Source: Apostichopus japonicus (lineage: Eukaryota > Echinodermata > Holothuroidea > Aspidochirotida > Stichopodidae). From it: a DNA stretch of 64,000 nucleotides. Positions 47,091 to 60,338 of the stretch are shown here, piece by piece. Both the position numbers and the translations under genes were made by a program. The stretch lies in NCBI RefSeq assembly GCF_037975245.1, contig NC_092583.1, positions 8,198,764-8,262,763 of the forward strand. Direction: 5' to 3'. Each line of letters starts with the position of its first letter. The first letter of the stretch is position 1. The notes beneath the pieces were generated by a model that worked only from the letters and a program-made list of their open reading frames with translations, did no database searches and was not told where the DNA came from.

Positions 47091-47993
47091 AGTGTTTTTT
47101 GGTTACTAAATAATATAAATTGTCTTTGATCCCAGCCTACGTTGTTCCTTTAATATCGAAAAAGCAATTTCACAACTTAAAACTGGTGGTCGAAGTGGCG
47201 AATAAAAACAAACCCTTCAAAATCTAGTCTATTGTCAACTTCTCCTTTATAATATAACTCAAAATACGGAAACTATATTTCTAAAATCAATCTTTTCAAC
47301 ACTTCAATGACTGCCTCTCCTAGTGCAATCACTTTCGATAGCAAACTCACGTTTAAACTCCATGGTACAAATATAAATTGTCTATTAAAAATGAATATTT
47401 TGAAGGAAAATAAATATTAAGAAGCATTCACTAAAGAGTGCGATTTCCTAAACATAAAATCAGTTCAAAGCTTTGCCAAAGATAGCACCATTTTGCATCT
47501 AAGGCACCTTACATAAACATACATTTCTCACCCCTTCCCTTACACCCTCCCCAGGACAGCATCACCTGCACCGGGTGACAAAGGAAGGATTCGCCCGGTT
47601 GCCAACTGATATAGTTATGCCACTGAGCTAGCAAAAATTCGGATCTGGTCTAGTTGAGTATAATGATATTAATGTCATGGACTTGAAGACTCGGACGCCA
47701 AGGTCTCTATAATACATCACTGATGCTAGTGTGTGGTCGTCCAATACATAACGACGAACATCGTTGCATGCATATCGTATCCTGGACGTGTATATATAGC
47801 TCAATTAAAATCGTTCGGACCAAAGTTTGTAGTTTAAATGGAGCAGTGCCAGCGCATAGTCGTGCAGGTTGTGTATATTAACATGTTACTGTAGGTCATT
47901 TGTTTGGGAAAATATTCAGTTGCGACCAGGTTTCTTAGTAATGTTCTCATACTATAGTAGTCTTACATATATTATCGACAGTTTTATCAACAT
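47091..47993. other. intergenic, downstream of the sulfotransferase gene
   Basis: No gene. A degenerate tRNA-like minus-strand stretch at about 47590-47632 (TAGCTCAGTGG) may be a SINE remnant. Confidence 0.4.
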
Positions 47994-50900
47994 TTACACT
48001 GACGGCTTGACGTAGTTTTCATACGAAGGTAACGGCTTTCCACCTTTCAATATTAGCGTTATGTTAACTTGCTCGATGTAACTGTTCAATAGATCATGCA
48101 TTTCTGGTGTGTACGGGTCAAAGGTCATCTGACTGCGATGTTTTTCCATCGGTTGGAAGTTACGAACGGCGCACATAATTCGTCTTGGTAAGATAGGTTG
48201 TCCAAGAAATGTAACCATTCGTGTTATTTCGTGAGCAGGGTTTTTCTCCAGTTCCTCAAAGAAGACAACTAGCAGTCGTTTGCAATTCATTAGCCAGTTA
48301 ATGTTCAAATTTTTCCATCTACGAAATTGTGGAAGGAGCACATTCGTCCAGTGTTCTGAAAAGAGAATTGAATTTGAAAGTAGAACCTATATATCAAGCT
48401 CCGGAGAAATATTTTATGATATGTTTTTGTTAGATTATTCATTGGCGTTAGCACGCCTATTACCCGGCAAAGCTCGGTAACTGATAAGCGAAGTTTATAT
48501 CGGGCTGAAAATGAAATTCTTTCAAAGAAGTGTTTTCGTGATGACGTCATTGGAAGTACTCTCATCACATTTCTTCAATCACATGAGTATTCTCTTAGTT
48601 GTAATGGCCTTAAAATGAGTTTTCCGAAACTATTTCCCTTCATTTTACCTTGATTACTGCTGCCCTAGTCGGAAATAATCAAAGAGGGGCGCTTTTAGTT
48701 TAACAAGCAAGAGAAAACGACGTATACTTTCTAAACAATATAATGACAGTATGATGGGCTCTTGTCACTTGATCAGACGGAACCAGCGTGATCGTAATTT
48801 ACACTGCAACGACGCGTAAGATCACTAACGGTTACATGTATTCTGTGCGCGCTTGTAACGCGTGAATATAGATGATGGCTCCTTTTGTCAAGGTAAAGGT
48901 TTTCCAAATTCCACCTCAGATTCCGAATATTTGGGTTTCAACTATCGAGTTCTCCGTCGATAATTGAAAGTGACGAGAACGAAAGGATACATGGTTAGTT
49001 ATGGGAGAAAACTTTAAAACAGCTGAGGGGAGGGTGGGGGTGTTATTACCAGAATAATAAAGGGATCTGCGAAAGATGCTTTTTTTTATAAATATTATTA
49101 TATATAAACCTCTGTTCAATTTGACATTTGTCATCATTTGTTCATGTGATCAATTGCAGTGAAAGGTGGTTAATGCTATGCCAAAAATCTGTGCTCAAAC
49201 TATTCCAATGAAACGGAACGACTTTATGTTGAACAGCTGAAAGGGTGCATGCCAAGACTATTGATTCTATGTGAGTGATGACGTTGTAGGGTCAAAGGTC
49301 AAAGGTGCAAGTTCATCAAAACTGAAGAAAACTGGTTTGATCAAATTGTCGCTCCCGTATATGAAAATCAGACTTGTAATGCATATATCTTATATATTAA
49401 CTTTACTTTTGAAAGGTCATGAGGTCAATGGAATCCAAGAGATGTGTTGTAAATTTCTGAAAAGCTGATATTTACTTCAGACTCGAACGAGTGATGACAC
49501 CATACAATGACCAAATGATGGAATATTGTGTATGTATACATATGAGGTACATTTTAGACCGGTATATCTTCAATATTAATTAATATTAAATTAATATTAA
49601 CATTTTTAATATATCAACCGAGGCCCTTTTGATTATACAAAAGCACGTGACTTACCGTTGCTTTTTTCCATTGAAGTCTTCAACTCGCTTTGGGTAAAAT
49701 TTTTCACACCAGCAAAGAAGCGGAAGTACTCGGAAACTACGGAGTAGTGTGGGTTCCTGATTAACAGTATTGCACCTCCTTTGAACATAGAAATATGGTC
49801 AGCTGCAAACAGGTGGGATTTGACGCACACTCCTTTCCGGAGATTGAAATCTTCCGTACCAGCCTTAAACCCTGCAGAAGAAGAAGCAAGACAGGTGACA
49901 CTCTGATGTGAAGATTTACTGACTTCCAATTTTAATCTGCAATTAAAAATATTCAATCAAATCGAAAACTACTTTTCTGATAGCTCCACTTTCAATTGCT
50001 TTAACGGTTTTCAACTATAGGCTAGCACATGTGATTACAGCACTCTTTATACTGACACAGAATTGATATGTGTTGCAATGGTCAATTGCTTTAAGGATTA
50101 AAACTGCTTTGAGTATTTCTTTACCGTATTTGATAGCAACATTGTCCATCACAGTCACAACACAGAGAGGATCTTGAGTTCTAAATGTTGCTTTTATTAA
50201 TGAAGTTTGAATTATAAACCAATGCTTCCTTTGCATTTATTTCATAGAGCTTTCACAAACTTATGTAAAACTGATTTCATCATTAATATTTTCCATCTAT
50301 GGTTTCCAAAGGCGTTAATTGATCAGTTGGATTAGAATTTGACATTGGTAAATAGACAGTGTTACGTTATGTCTGTGTGTGGGTGTGAAAGTGTTCGTGT
50401 ATGTTTTTGTATAGCCTCAGTCTTTTAGGAGAATTTTGTCTACTTTTTTATTAAATTTCAAGCGGCGTTTCCTACGTTAAGTCTTTTACGAGCACTCTAC
50501 ATATTTGGTTTGTAATTGAATTCATGATGCCTTTTTCATAACACGGCATTACTTTCACAAGGATACTAATGACCTGATTAGTGTTAGAAGGCGGAGGGGG
50601 AGGGAAGGGGTAGAAAGGAAAGGGATCGCGTACACTGGCAGACTGATGAAATTAAGTTTTAGAGAAAATGGAATTTTAATCTTTTATTGTGATTCCTTGA
50701 TCTTACATTTCTGCACTCGTTCTTCCTTTTTCTCCCGAAACCAGTAAATGCTTCCAGTGGAGTACCTTGTCGCTACTTGTATAAGAGATCTTGTCCACGA
50801 GTTCCCCGAACGCGGAAAGCTGGCCAGGGCTGTAAGGGGCATGGAATAGGCGGGCGCTACTACGACGTCATCAATCATGGACTGACATTCCTCTTCACTT

Positions 50901-53424
50901 AAATCATCTACGAAACAACAACAATAACAACAACATAATTATAACAACAACATTATCATAGCATACGAAACAGCAATGATCAAGAAATGCGAAAAAAGGA
51001 TCATCAATACAATTGATATATAAGCAACGAAAAATACTTAGAACAGAGACAACGTTTATCAATTCTTAAAATCCTTATGAAACGTACAGGGTTGTGTAGT
51101 TGAGGAGTGCTTCATAATCTACGAGAATTAAACATAAATAGCCGAGCAGCTAGTTTGTATCAAGTACATTTTTATTGTTTTAACGGAGTGATTAGTGCTC
51201 CTAATTTTGGTTTCTTTTAAGAAGCAACGTGTTGTTTAAAATGGTTGTTGTTTTTATCAAAGAACAGTATGGAATGTATCATAATTTACTCTTTTAAGAT
51301 TCTTTATGTCACTTGCAGCTTCTTGAGATATTCCTCGGATTTTTATGGCATCCCTGTGAGGTGTTACATTCCAATTTCTCACACTTCATCATAAAGAAGT
51401 TAAAGAAATTGTTTGAAGAAATTGTTTTTAACATGATCTAACATTAACGCCTCCAAGACAATGAGATTTCAGATGCAAAGTGTTCCTGGCAGAAGTTATA
51501 CTCAGAACGATCTTATGTAATAAATATACTTGTGACTGATTCGTTGAAGCAATTTACTAATTAGCCTCTTGTTTCGCTGTTATCATTTCCATGACGATTC
51601 ATGCCCCTACCCAGCTTTGAAATCCTGTGTACTTTTGGATGATTAATGTAACTAAAATATCAAAATGATAAAGAAGTAGGTTGCTGATCTCGTGTGGCCA
51701 ATGTTGGTATAAGAAACGTTCGATCAGCAAAAGCAAAAGATAACAGACACTTACCTATTTGTGGAAAGTTTGTCATATTCACTGATGGATACTTTAAGTT
51801 CCATTCTTTTGACATCGGCACCCCTGCAAAGATAAAGGAAAAGTCAATCCCAAAATAGTTTACTCTGAGATATCTTTGAAATATACATGCTTATTGTTTT
51901 GGGAGTAAATATTCCCCTTACCCTCACCCTCCTCCAATGAGATAGTTAAACAATTGTTGTTTAGCATTGCGTCCACACGTGAAGAAAGAGGGTCAATTAG
52001 AGCGGGCTACAAGCCCTAGTCCCGGGATCTATTATGGGCCCGTGAAAATATGGAGGGCCCAGGAAATATGGGAGCAGGAATAGTGTTTTCCCCTTTTCAT
52101 AATATACGCAAAGAAACAAGGAAAACAAGGGCGCCCGTTGACCGACATGGCTCTCGAAACTACGTCTGCGAAGACCTCACTATAATGACGATATTCCGTC
52201 TGCGAAGACCTGACTAATGACGATACTCATTCTGCGAAGACAAAACTAATGATGATACTCTGTCTGCGTAGACTAGACTAGTGACAATACTCTGTCTGCG
52301 AAGACCAGACTAGTGACGATACTCTGTCTGAGAAGAAAAGACTAGTAACGATACTCTGTCTGAGAAGACCACACTTATGACGATATTCTGTGTGCGAAGA
52401 ACAGACAAGTGACGATACTCTGTCTGCGAAGACCTGACAAGTGACGACACTCTGTCTGAGAAGACCTGACTATCGCCGACCAAAGTAAGCGGAGCTTTAC
52501 ATTCGGGAAAAATCCACGGTTTTCTCATCTGAAATAGCCCTCCAAATTGTACCCCCGCCCCCCCCCCCCCCAAAAAAAAGGGAGCTAGCCATGTACAATT
52601 TGAATTTGAATAACTCCTCCATATGCAATTGTGGCTGCGTTGTTAAAGAAAGAAAAGAAGGGATAAATATATAGATAGACTAAGGTATTTTTTAGACCAT
52701 ATTCTGTCTATGCCGAGATGACAAAGACTTGCACAGGTGGACTGGTGAGAAGTAAGTAAATATATGATCAAGACAGAAATTTACATATCAACCTTATTAT
52801 AAAATTCAACCCTACTAGTAATAAGCATGTGCTTAAGATTACCTTTGAATTTATCAATGTTATCGATAATGCGGATAGGGATTGGTACAGAGTTCCAAAG
52901 CTTCGGCCCACAATAGGCGAAGGCTCTAGTACTATAATTGGTGGTGTTCCCGTGGTACAGAAAGGAACAGGGGTAGTCGGTCAGGGGTAGTCGGGCGACA
53001 AACAGTATTAAGGTTCTTAAGGCAATCAGGAGCAGTAACTTGAAAACACTTTACGGACAAACAACGGGATTTAACATAAGTACATCTTTTACATGGCGCC
53101 AGTGTAACTCTTTGAAAATAGTAGAGACATCATCCCTTCCCATTTTTTTTTAAAGACTGTAGTTTTGTAAGGAGACTAGCTTTAATACCGCAAAGAGTTG
53201 CACTTATCAATTCTTTTAATAACGAATGATATGATGAAAATTTTCGCAATATCACGAGGAATAAAAATACTTAGCCATTGAAATATAGCTTATCATCCTA
53301 ATACGAATGGAAATAATCATACCCACAATAATAATAATCATGCTAATCACAATAATCATCATCATCATCATCACCATCGTCATTGTCATCGTCATCGTCA
53401 TTGTCATCATCATCACCATCTTCG

Positions 53425-53508
<84 letters not shown>

Positions 53509-54086
53509 CCACCATCATCATCGTCATCCTTGTCACCATCATCACCATCACAATCAGTCACCATCATCAAATTCATCATCATAACAATAATTACAATAAT
53601 AATAACAATAATAATCACAATAATAATCATCATCGTAATCGTCATCGTCATCATCACATCATCATCATCGCCTTTATCCCCATCATCACAACCGTCATCA
53701 GCATCATAATCATCTCATAATAATAATCACAATAATAATAATCACAATAAAAAGCATCATCATCGTAATCATCATCATCACATCATCATTATCAACATTA
53801 TCAACATCATCACTATCACAATCATCACCATCATTACAATCATCATCATCGCCATGATCATCATAATCATAATGACGAGACGATGATGATAATAGGTAAC
53901 GGAAATTGTTGACTTACGACGGTTGCCTGTTTGAATGTTGGATTTCGTTAGCGGTACCTTCCTGTCGACCTTGTGATTTGGGACCAAATGTTGTGTCTCA
54001 TGTCGTGAGACATTGTATAAAACAGCGGAACCGATCAGTAACGAAACGGTACACGCAGACAATAGGATGAGAGAGGTGGACTTCAT
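47994..54086 (-). CDS. WSCD-type sulfotransferase, type II membrane protein, 5 exons, 338 aa
   Basis: Minus-strand exons: 54086-53918, 51823-51755, 50907-50707, 49871-49656, 48355-47994; every internal junction is phase 1 with GT/AG sites, total 1,017 nt with stop. Residues 1-24 (MKST then LILLSACTVSLLIGSAVLY) form a signal anchor followed by a basic stem, typical of Golgi type II enzymes. Residues 109-120 (SFPRSGNSWTRS) are the 5'-phosphosulfate loop that binds PAPS. IRNPHYSVVSEYFRF (184-198) is the 3'-phosphate-binding motif with R185 and S193. The C-terminal half (HWTNVLLPQFRRW, VVFFEELEKNP, RMVTFLGQP) follows the family pattern. By homology it transfers sulfate from PAPS to a glycan; vertebrate WSCD1/2 have, as I recall, been assigned to sialate O-sulfation, but the acceptor here is unknown. 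The stem is short and no WSC domain is encoded. Exon 2 encodes only 23 residues. Confidence 0.9.
48356..49655. other. sulfotransferase intron 4
   Basis: No exon or element recognised; minus-strand open frames that run past the exon boundary here are intron read-through. Confidence 0.5.
49872..51754. other. sulfotransferase introns 2-3
   Basis: Between exon 3 (50707-50907) and its neighbours I see no genes. A short (AACAACAACA) stretch lies at about 50920-50955. Confidence 0.5.
52165..52475 (+). repeat. 32-bp minisatellite, about 10 units
   Basis: Units of the form TCTGCGAAGACCTGACTAGT followed by GACGATACTC and TG, nearly all 32 bp long with a few substitutions each. Lies in intron 1 of the sulfotransferase gene. 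Confidence 0.92.
52680..53200. repeat. probable interspersed repeat, unassigned
   Basis: Contains the phrase GTACAGAGTTCCAAAGCTTC followed by GGCCCACAATAGGCGAAGGC, which I associate loosely with 3' regions of non-LTR elements, and a local duplication of GGGGTAGTCGG (about 52972-52995). Assignment is from memory and weak. Confidence 0.25.
53320..53880 (+). repeat. (ATC)n-rich trinucleotide microsatellite
   Basis: Pure (CAT)n in the middle (about 53420-53505), with degenerate CATCGT and AATAATCAC repeats on both sides. It ends about 40 bp from the donor of sulfotransferase exon 1 (53918). Long Ser/Ile/Met/Asp frames here are artefacts. Confidence 0.95.
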
Positions 54087-54690
54087 GGCCGGTAGCAGGA
54101 TTATCTATGGAGAAACGCATTCATTTCTTGAAAAGTTATTAAATGTCGCTTCTTTTAGTTCATAAATTTAAAGTGATATCTCACTGGCATGTGCAGATTA
54201 TTTTGCTGATATGTCGTTAAATGTTACAAAACTGGAACATTTGAATACCCTATTGTGAGTATTCTAGGATGTGTAATGGAAACGGAATGTTTGTAAAATA
54301 TTGATGCTATTTTTGGTCTAAATGTATTTTAAAGTGTAAAAAAAACGAAGACGAGAGGAGATAGAGAGACGAGAAGGATTGAGGATTGATGAGAGAGGAG
54401 AGTAATCATTTGATAACATCACCATATTATTGGTAATATCATCACTGAGTTAACAAACATAGGTAACATCAGCAAATATTAAGAGATATTCTAATACCAG
54501 CACTCATTATTTATATAAAAAATTACTGTTAGATATCAAGACTAAACTGCTGCCCAACGTCAACCTATAACCACAGGAGGAAAATCAAACTAATTGCTGG
54601 TTACTAGACGAGTTAATTGCAGTGGAAAGATAACAAAAGTGGTGGAACGTGATATTGCCTAGCCATTTGGTATAATGTAGTGCTTATTGT

Positions 54691-55079
54691 CAGTGGCGGA
54701 GCTATAGGTATTGGTCAGGGGGCAAGAATGGTCTGTAGAGGCGCTTTCGACACTATCTAAGCGAAGCGCCACCACCGCGGAGCGTGCAGAAAAATTTTGA
54801 GTAAAGATACTCCCTAGATCGCAGGAAATGACCCTTTCCGGGCCTTGCTAATTTGCAGATAAACGAAGAATAAATAGGTGTCATCGCCATTTTGTCAGAA
54901 AATTACACCAACAGAATGTGACAAATGTCAATAGGTAGATGAGAGCGCAATAAAAAAGTCAATAATCGCGAATGAGTAAAAAGTAGTAAAAAGCTGAAAA
55001 GGGGGCCAACAGTCCATATGAGTCCATCAGGGGGGGGGGGGGGTATGCGCCCCATATCTGTATGGACGCTCCGCCACTG
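54691..55079. mobile_element. 389-bp hAT-like MITE
   Basis: Ends CAGTGGCGGAGC and GCTCCGCCACTG are perfectly inverted. Flanks CTTATTGT (54683-54690) and CTCACTGT (55080-55087) match at 6 of 8 positions, consistent with an aged hAT target duplication. Carries a shared core in reverse orientation (54751-54787) and a G13 run near the right end. About 600 bp upstream of the sulfotransferase start. Confidence 0.85.
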
Positions 55080-55087
55080 CTCACTGT

Positions 55088-57060
55088 TAGGATACATTTA
55101 ACATGCAGGCCGTAGTAATACTTTTTGCCGTAACGGTAAGTGCTGGGTTGTATCGTTAACTGTCACAACAGTTATTACACGATTAAAAATTGCCACGTAT
55201 CAAGGGCCATTTGCCAACAGACTAGATGAAACAACCGGCCAGGCTAGTCCGAGGCTCGCTACGGCGTGAAAGTTTGGCCTAGTATGAACTTTGGAGGGTC
55301 GCATATTATTACGCATATTATAACGAATAACGGATAGATCTGTTAAGCCTCATGCATAACACAATATAACACAGAGACCCCTGTACCAAATGTACAGCCT
55401 TTGCTATGTACACTAGGCCTACAGTATGGTAAATCTAAGTAACAATATTGCCTGTGTGCTTTCAGCAATATTGAAGCCACAGCTTATGAAAAGAACCTTT
55501 TGGTAAATGAAGTTAGATTGACCTCATTCCTGTGTTTAATTTGAATTTAAATCGACAATGCAAAGCGGTTTCAGTTTTCTGAATCATTTCAAGAGGAAGT
55601 TTAAGAAAGAAGTTACGTTTTGTAGAAGAACTGTGGCGTAGAAGCGGCAAACATCCAGTATAAGACACTTCAAGAAAGTAAGTGTATTAATGATACTGCT
55701 GATGTAGGGTATCAATTCATTTATGTGTATTACAGACCCTCATCTCACAGAGCATAGTTAGTTGACAGTTCACACTTTAAGTCAAAACCATGTTTGAAGG
55801 AAGTAACAACCAGCCTTAAAATAGTCAAAATGGTTCCCTAAAACCTGACACATATACCTGAGCATAGGTGATTCATTTTTAACATGTTCTGTACTTTCTC
55901 CCTTCTGATCATAATGAGAAGGTTACTGATTAAAATCTTTAACTAATTAGTATGCCTACAGGAAAATCAAACCAAAACAATATATTTGTGTTAACAAAAT
56001 ATGAGCAACATTGTCACATAAAATTACGACATACTTCACCAAGTGTCATAGCACACAGGTACCTGAGGATAATCTTTAAAAAAATGAGTTTTTTTCATTT
56101 CTGTTCCCCAAAGACCAGTGCTCTGATATGATATAAGTCTCACCCAGTATGCAATGCTCCTTGCTTTGCAACTTACTGGCATGATTGCAGAAAATGGAAG
56201 AATGTTATACTTCTTTGGAGTGACACAATAGCTCATACTGGAACATTTGGTTGTGATCAGCCTATAGGGAGTAGTTTAAGAAGTTATGCAATTAAAACTG
56301 CTTGCGGGAAATTGACAATTGGTATCTAAAATAAAGGAATCAGTTTTTTTTTACTATTTATCAAACCACATTAATTGACAATCAGCACAACTCCTACAAG
56401 ACAACATTGAATACAACATAAGGGAAAACACAGTTTTGAAGAAAAACCTTGTGGGTGAAGGGAGGGGGAAGCACCTCTATGATTGCAATAAGATGTAATT
56501 TAATTTTCACACTTGTTTTATGTGATAGCACTGACAGGATGTTGACAAAAAAAATCATTCTTATCACTTTATGTACTTTCACAGAGGTAACTGCATTTTG
56601 AAACGGCTTGTCACTCTTGACTGTCCTTAATTTGCAGAAACTATGTATTACAGAACTTGAAAATCATTATTTCATGTAAGATATAAAATGTTAAGTTAAA
56701 GTGATTTTGAAGTAAGAAAGTACAAAGGTTAGGTATCAAAACCATTTCATGTTTGACATGTAATCCAATGCTGCCAATATATAAATGTCGTTTGAAGACG
56801 TATTTTGTTTTTTAAAGTTATTTTACGTAATATTACCTTTTTATAATATCTTGTTTGTTATAACATCTTATTGTACTTTTGTAACCTCCCATTGTTTTTT
56901 TTTTTTTTTTTTCATATAACCTCCTATTGTATTTTTAATAACCTTTTATTGTTTTTTTGTTTTTTGGTATTTGGGGACTATTTTTAACTGTATTTTATTT
57001 ATTTATTTATTTTTTTCACTGTATTTATTTCCTATTTATCGTTTTGATTTTTGTTTTTTG
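55088..57060. other. intergenic
   Basis: No gene recognised. Ends in a T-rich retroelement-like tail (56890-57060). Confidence 0.45.
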
Positions 57061-57061
57061 T

Positions 57062-57105
57062 GAAGCGCTTTGATACTTTCTGTGATTTAGCGCTATACAA
57101 ATGAC
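57062..57105 (+). repeat. retroelement 3' tail (AAGCGCTTTGA...GCGCTATA type)
   Basis: GAAGCGCTTTGATACTTTC, then TGATTTAGCGCTATACAAAT: a conserved hairpin-like 3' tail motif that I associate with LINE/SINE pairs of marine animals. Confidence 0.5.
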
Positions 57106-59028
57106 GTATTTACTATCATCATTATTTATAATTTCTCCTTCTGTTTCATTCTTCATATACCTTGAAAAGCTGTGTTCTTAAATATTTGATGATTAAGAGG
57201 GAAATCAATCTGGTAGTGCCATAAATACAGTCTTTTATTTATAATATGTTGTGTCTGATAATACAGTTCCATAATTCTGGGGAATCCGACCTGACTCTTA
57301 TAATGGTGTTTACATTGAAGCTATACTCAGGCTTCTCATCTGACTCTCTCGGAGAGTCAGACATTGCTTGACTCTTTTCATGGGATAGAGCCTGGACCCT
57401 ATTAAAATAGTCACTATGACTACTGTTGTCCTGACAGCGCAAGTCGTTGAGCTATCTACAATGGTAGGTAGGACATGTCAATTGAAAAGCTCTCATCTTG
57501 CCTTTGAACGTGACCAATTGAATGTGTATGGCACTGAAGCAATCAATCATCATACATTTGAAACTGAAAGGACAGTTCCAGGTGACCTAATTAAAATACG
57601 ACCGTGTTACTCCTTGTGTGCAGCCATTCATGTTTAACAATATTCTACATAGATTTTCGTGTTTAGTATACCAACGACGTATAGGCGCCAATGTAGGCTA
57701 TATATTGTGTTAACATTCATAGCCGAACAATCCAGTTCTAAGGTATTACTTTCACTATTATGATCACATGTTATAGGGATGTGATTACTGAAAATCAAGC
57801 CACCCTCCCTCCGACCCCTCCCCATTCATGCTCATTCATGAATAGGCTTTATTCTTTATATCGCCGAGTACTCACATTCGCGATGTATGTTATGTTACGT
57901 TGGAATGCGAGAGGTCTCGATAATTAATTTTGAACGAGACACAAGCCTGGGTTCGTTTCCGTAAGGAACACAGACAAATTGACAAGTCTAGAGAATTTGA
58001 ATGAGAACGTAAACTATATTGAACAATGGAGTCTGAACCAATAACAACAAGTGGTAATTGCAAATATATAGAAAATTACTCACAAACCTAACAAGATAGG
58101 ATATACTTTAAAACACGCTGGTCTCTTCCAACGGCGATATCCCTCAGCGGCCACGACCTTGATGACGACGGTTCTCGGTCCGTTGTACCGCGAAATTCAC
58201 TGGTCCTCGACGAAGTTTCTCGCGATCCCAGAAACAGCAGTCACCTTCTTTCCGGCGATGCTCCAAAATAGAAGACGGACTTCCAGCCACAATAGAGTGA
58301 AGCACAAGTCGAACTTCTCGCCGACTAAATAGTACTAGAGTCAGTCCAAAATCAGCTTTATAGCCACCAACTCCTGGCGTAACGAACTTCCTCAACGGAG
58401 ACAGAAATTCTTCACCTTCTCCGAAATAAAGACTGGAATACTATAGTTTCACGGCAAAGTCCTCTTCAAACTTCTGAATGGAAGTGCAGAATCAATCTTG
58501 GTATCGATAGCTCAATCCTTCAGAAACTACTGGCAGTTGAGCACAGACGATATATAGTAGAATGGTATAATATTTGTCGTCGCTTGTATTTGTTCAGAAG
58601 CTCAGAAACTCTCCGATCTGGGCGGGTTTTTATACGATTCGCCATGTCAAGAATCATCTAGATCTTTCTCGATACACCTGAGGAACAATGCGACCCAGCT
58701 TCTACGTTTCGCGGAAGTCCTTTGCATATCTCGCGAACATTCCAGAGAATCCACGAAGATGTGTGCACAACTTACACACGATCTCACGTAAGCCGACGTC
58801 AACCCGAGACCAGCGCGTCATCATAAGGAATATACCAGAACAATCGTGTATTGCTCATTACATAAATAACATCCTGACGTTAACCCGACCTAATTTCTCA
58901 AATATTGATTGTCACGTAGGCCATTTTTCAAATACTTTCTATATAATAACATTAGGTTCCTCACTAGCAGTAACTAGCGTTAGGCTACAATGGGCCCTCG
59001 TAACAGTTACTTTAAAGTTGGTTGTATG
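57106..59028. other. intergenic with an unexplained denser segment
   Basis: At 57950-58760 base composition is more balanced and one minus-strand frame (58144-58395) encodes an Arg-rich 83-residue stretch (REVRLVLHSIVAGSPSS, WDREKLRRGPVNFA). No family recognised. It may be an LTR or other element fragment. Confidence 0.3.
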
Positions 59029-59379
59029 CAAGGGCGTAGGAACCGGGGGCTGGGGGCGCCAGCCCCCCCCCCCCCAGTGACAAATATGTAGGGCGGAAGT
59101 ATCATCCCGCCCCCCCCCGCTTCGCAAGTCAGAAAACCCCTCTTTCATTTCCAAATGAGAAAAAAAACTCATTTGGAGCACTAAATTGTATCTAAGGCGA
59201 AGTGAAAATGCAAAATTATATACAAAATTGAGTGAGTGGGTTGAAGTGTGCTTTATTGCACCAAATTGCACCTGAGGCCACCTGGTGTAACAACCCTCCC
59301 CTTAGACCCCTCACCCAGGCGGGCCATCAGTCTTCAGCCCCCCTCCTCCCCCACTCAAAAGTACCTTCCTACGCCACTG
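59029..59379. mobile_element. 351-bp hAT-like MITE
   Basis: Ends CAAGGGCGTAGGA and TCCTACGCCACTG are inverted with two mismatches. Flanks GTTGTATG (59021-59028) and GTTGGATG (59380-59387) form an 8-bp target duplication with one mismatch. C runs at 59065 and 59111. No shared core seen. Confidence 0.85.
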
Positions 59380-60003
59380 GTTGGATGTAATTTGCTAACG
59401 ACACGTATACATTTATATGTATAGACAATTGTGTATAGGCATTATCTTGCAAGTGTAAATCAATGACAATATCTCACGTAGGTACCTTGTTGCTTTCACC
59501 AGGTAGCTGTTACTGAACCCTTGGTGTCACAGGGTGATATAGAAATTTATATCGATGCTAAAATATCAGGAATGACACCTGTACCATGTCCGTGTTTAAT
59601 AAACCAGTATAATTACAGTTGTGCTTGTGTCATATCTTGCAGCAATAAACTTAAAAAAGGCTATTTAGATCACAATATCTTAACCAGCTTAATATCCTAG
59701 AGTCTCGATTGGAAACGATCGGGATCGAATCTTTGACCATGCTACCACCCCCTCCGTCCACTCCTACCCCCCCCCCTCCAGTTTGTGGACTTGACTTACA
59801 TTAGATATTAGGTATCTGGACTCACTTAATCAGTTGAAGCTTCCTCTTAAAACTGATCTCTTTCACATTGTTATTAGATGTTTCTCTCTGTCTTTCTTTA
59901 TTGTAGTGCGCGTGCGCGCAACAATATTGGCATTACTGGCCAAGTGAACGATACCTACATTGACTGGACGTGAAAACTTAAAGTTTCAATCTCTGTACAT
60001 TTG

Positions 60004-60240
60004 CAATATGCTGAGAATTTTCCGGGCACCTACTGAAAGAAGAATCATTTGCAATGTGTTTTTCATTTTTTTTTTGGTGAATATTGGGGCAATATGCTGA
60101 GAATTTTTCGGGCACCTACTGAAAGAAGAAAAATTTGCAGTGTGTTTTTCAAATTTTTTGGTGAAAATTCAGGTAATATGCTGGGAATTTTTTCGGGCAC
60201 CTACAGAAAGAAGAATAATTTGCAACGTGTTTTTCAATGG
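60004..60240 (+). repeat. about 84-bp minisatellite, 3 units
   Basis: Units start CAATATGCTGAGAATTTTCC (60004), CAATATGCTGAGAATTTTTC (about 60091) and TAATATGCTGGGAATTTTTT (about 60174). All contain GGGCACCTAC-GAAAGAAGAA and end in a GTGTTTTTCA block. Followed by (ATT)n at 60249-60279. Confidence 0.88.
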
Positions 60241-60338
60241 TTAAACTGATATTATTATTATTATTATTATTATTATTATCGTAACAACTTCCCCAATAAG
60301 TATAACCAATATGGAAGGGTAATAACACGAAAAATATA

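Noticed and set aside
47590..47632. tRNA gene on the minus strand
   Set aside because: Only an A-box-like TAGCTCAGTGG is visible; B box and cloverleaf are absent.
53252..53720. Long poly-Ser, poly-Ile, poly-Met and poly-Asp frames
   Set aside because: Translation of the (ATC)n microsatellite in six frames.
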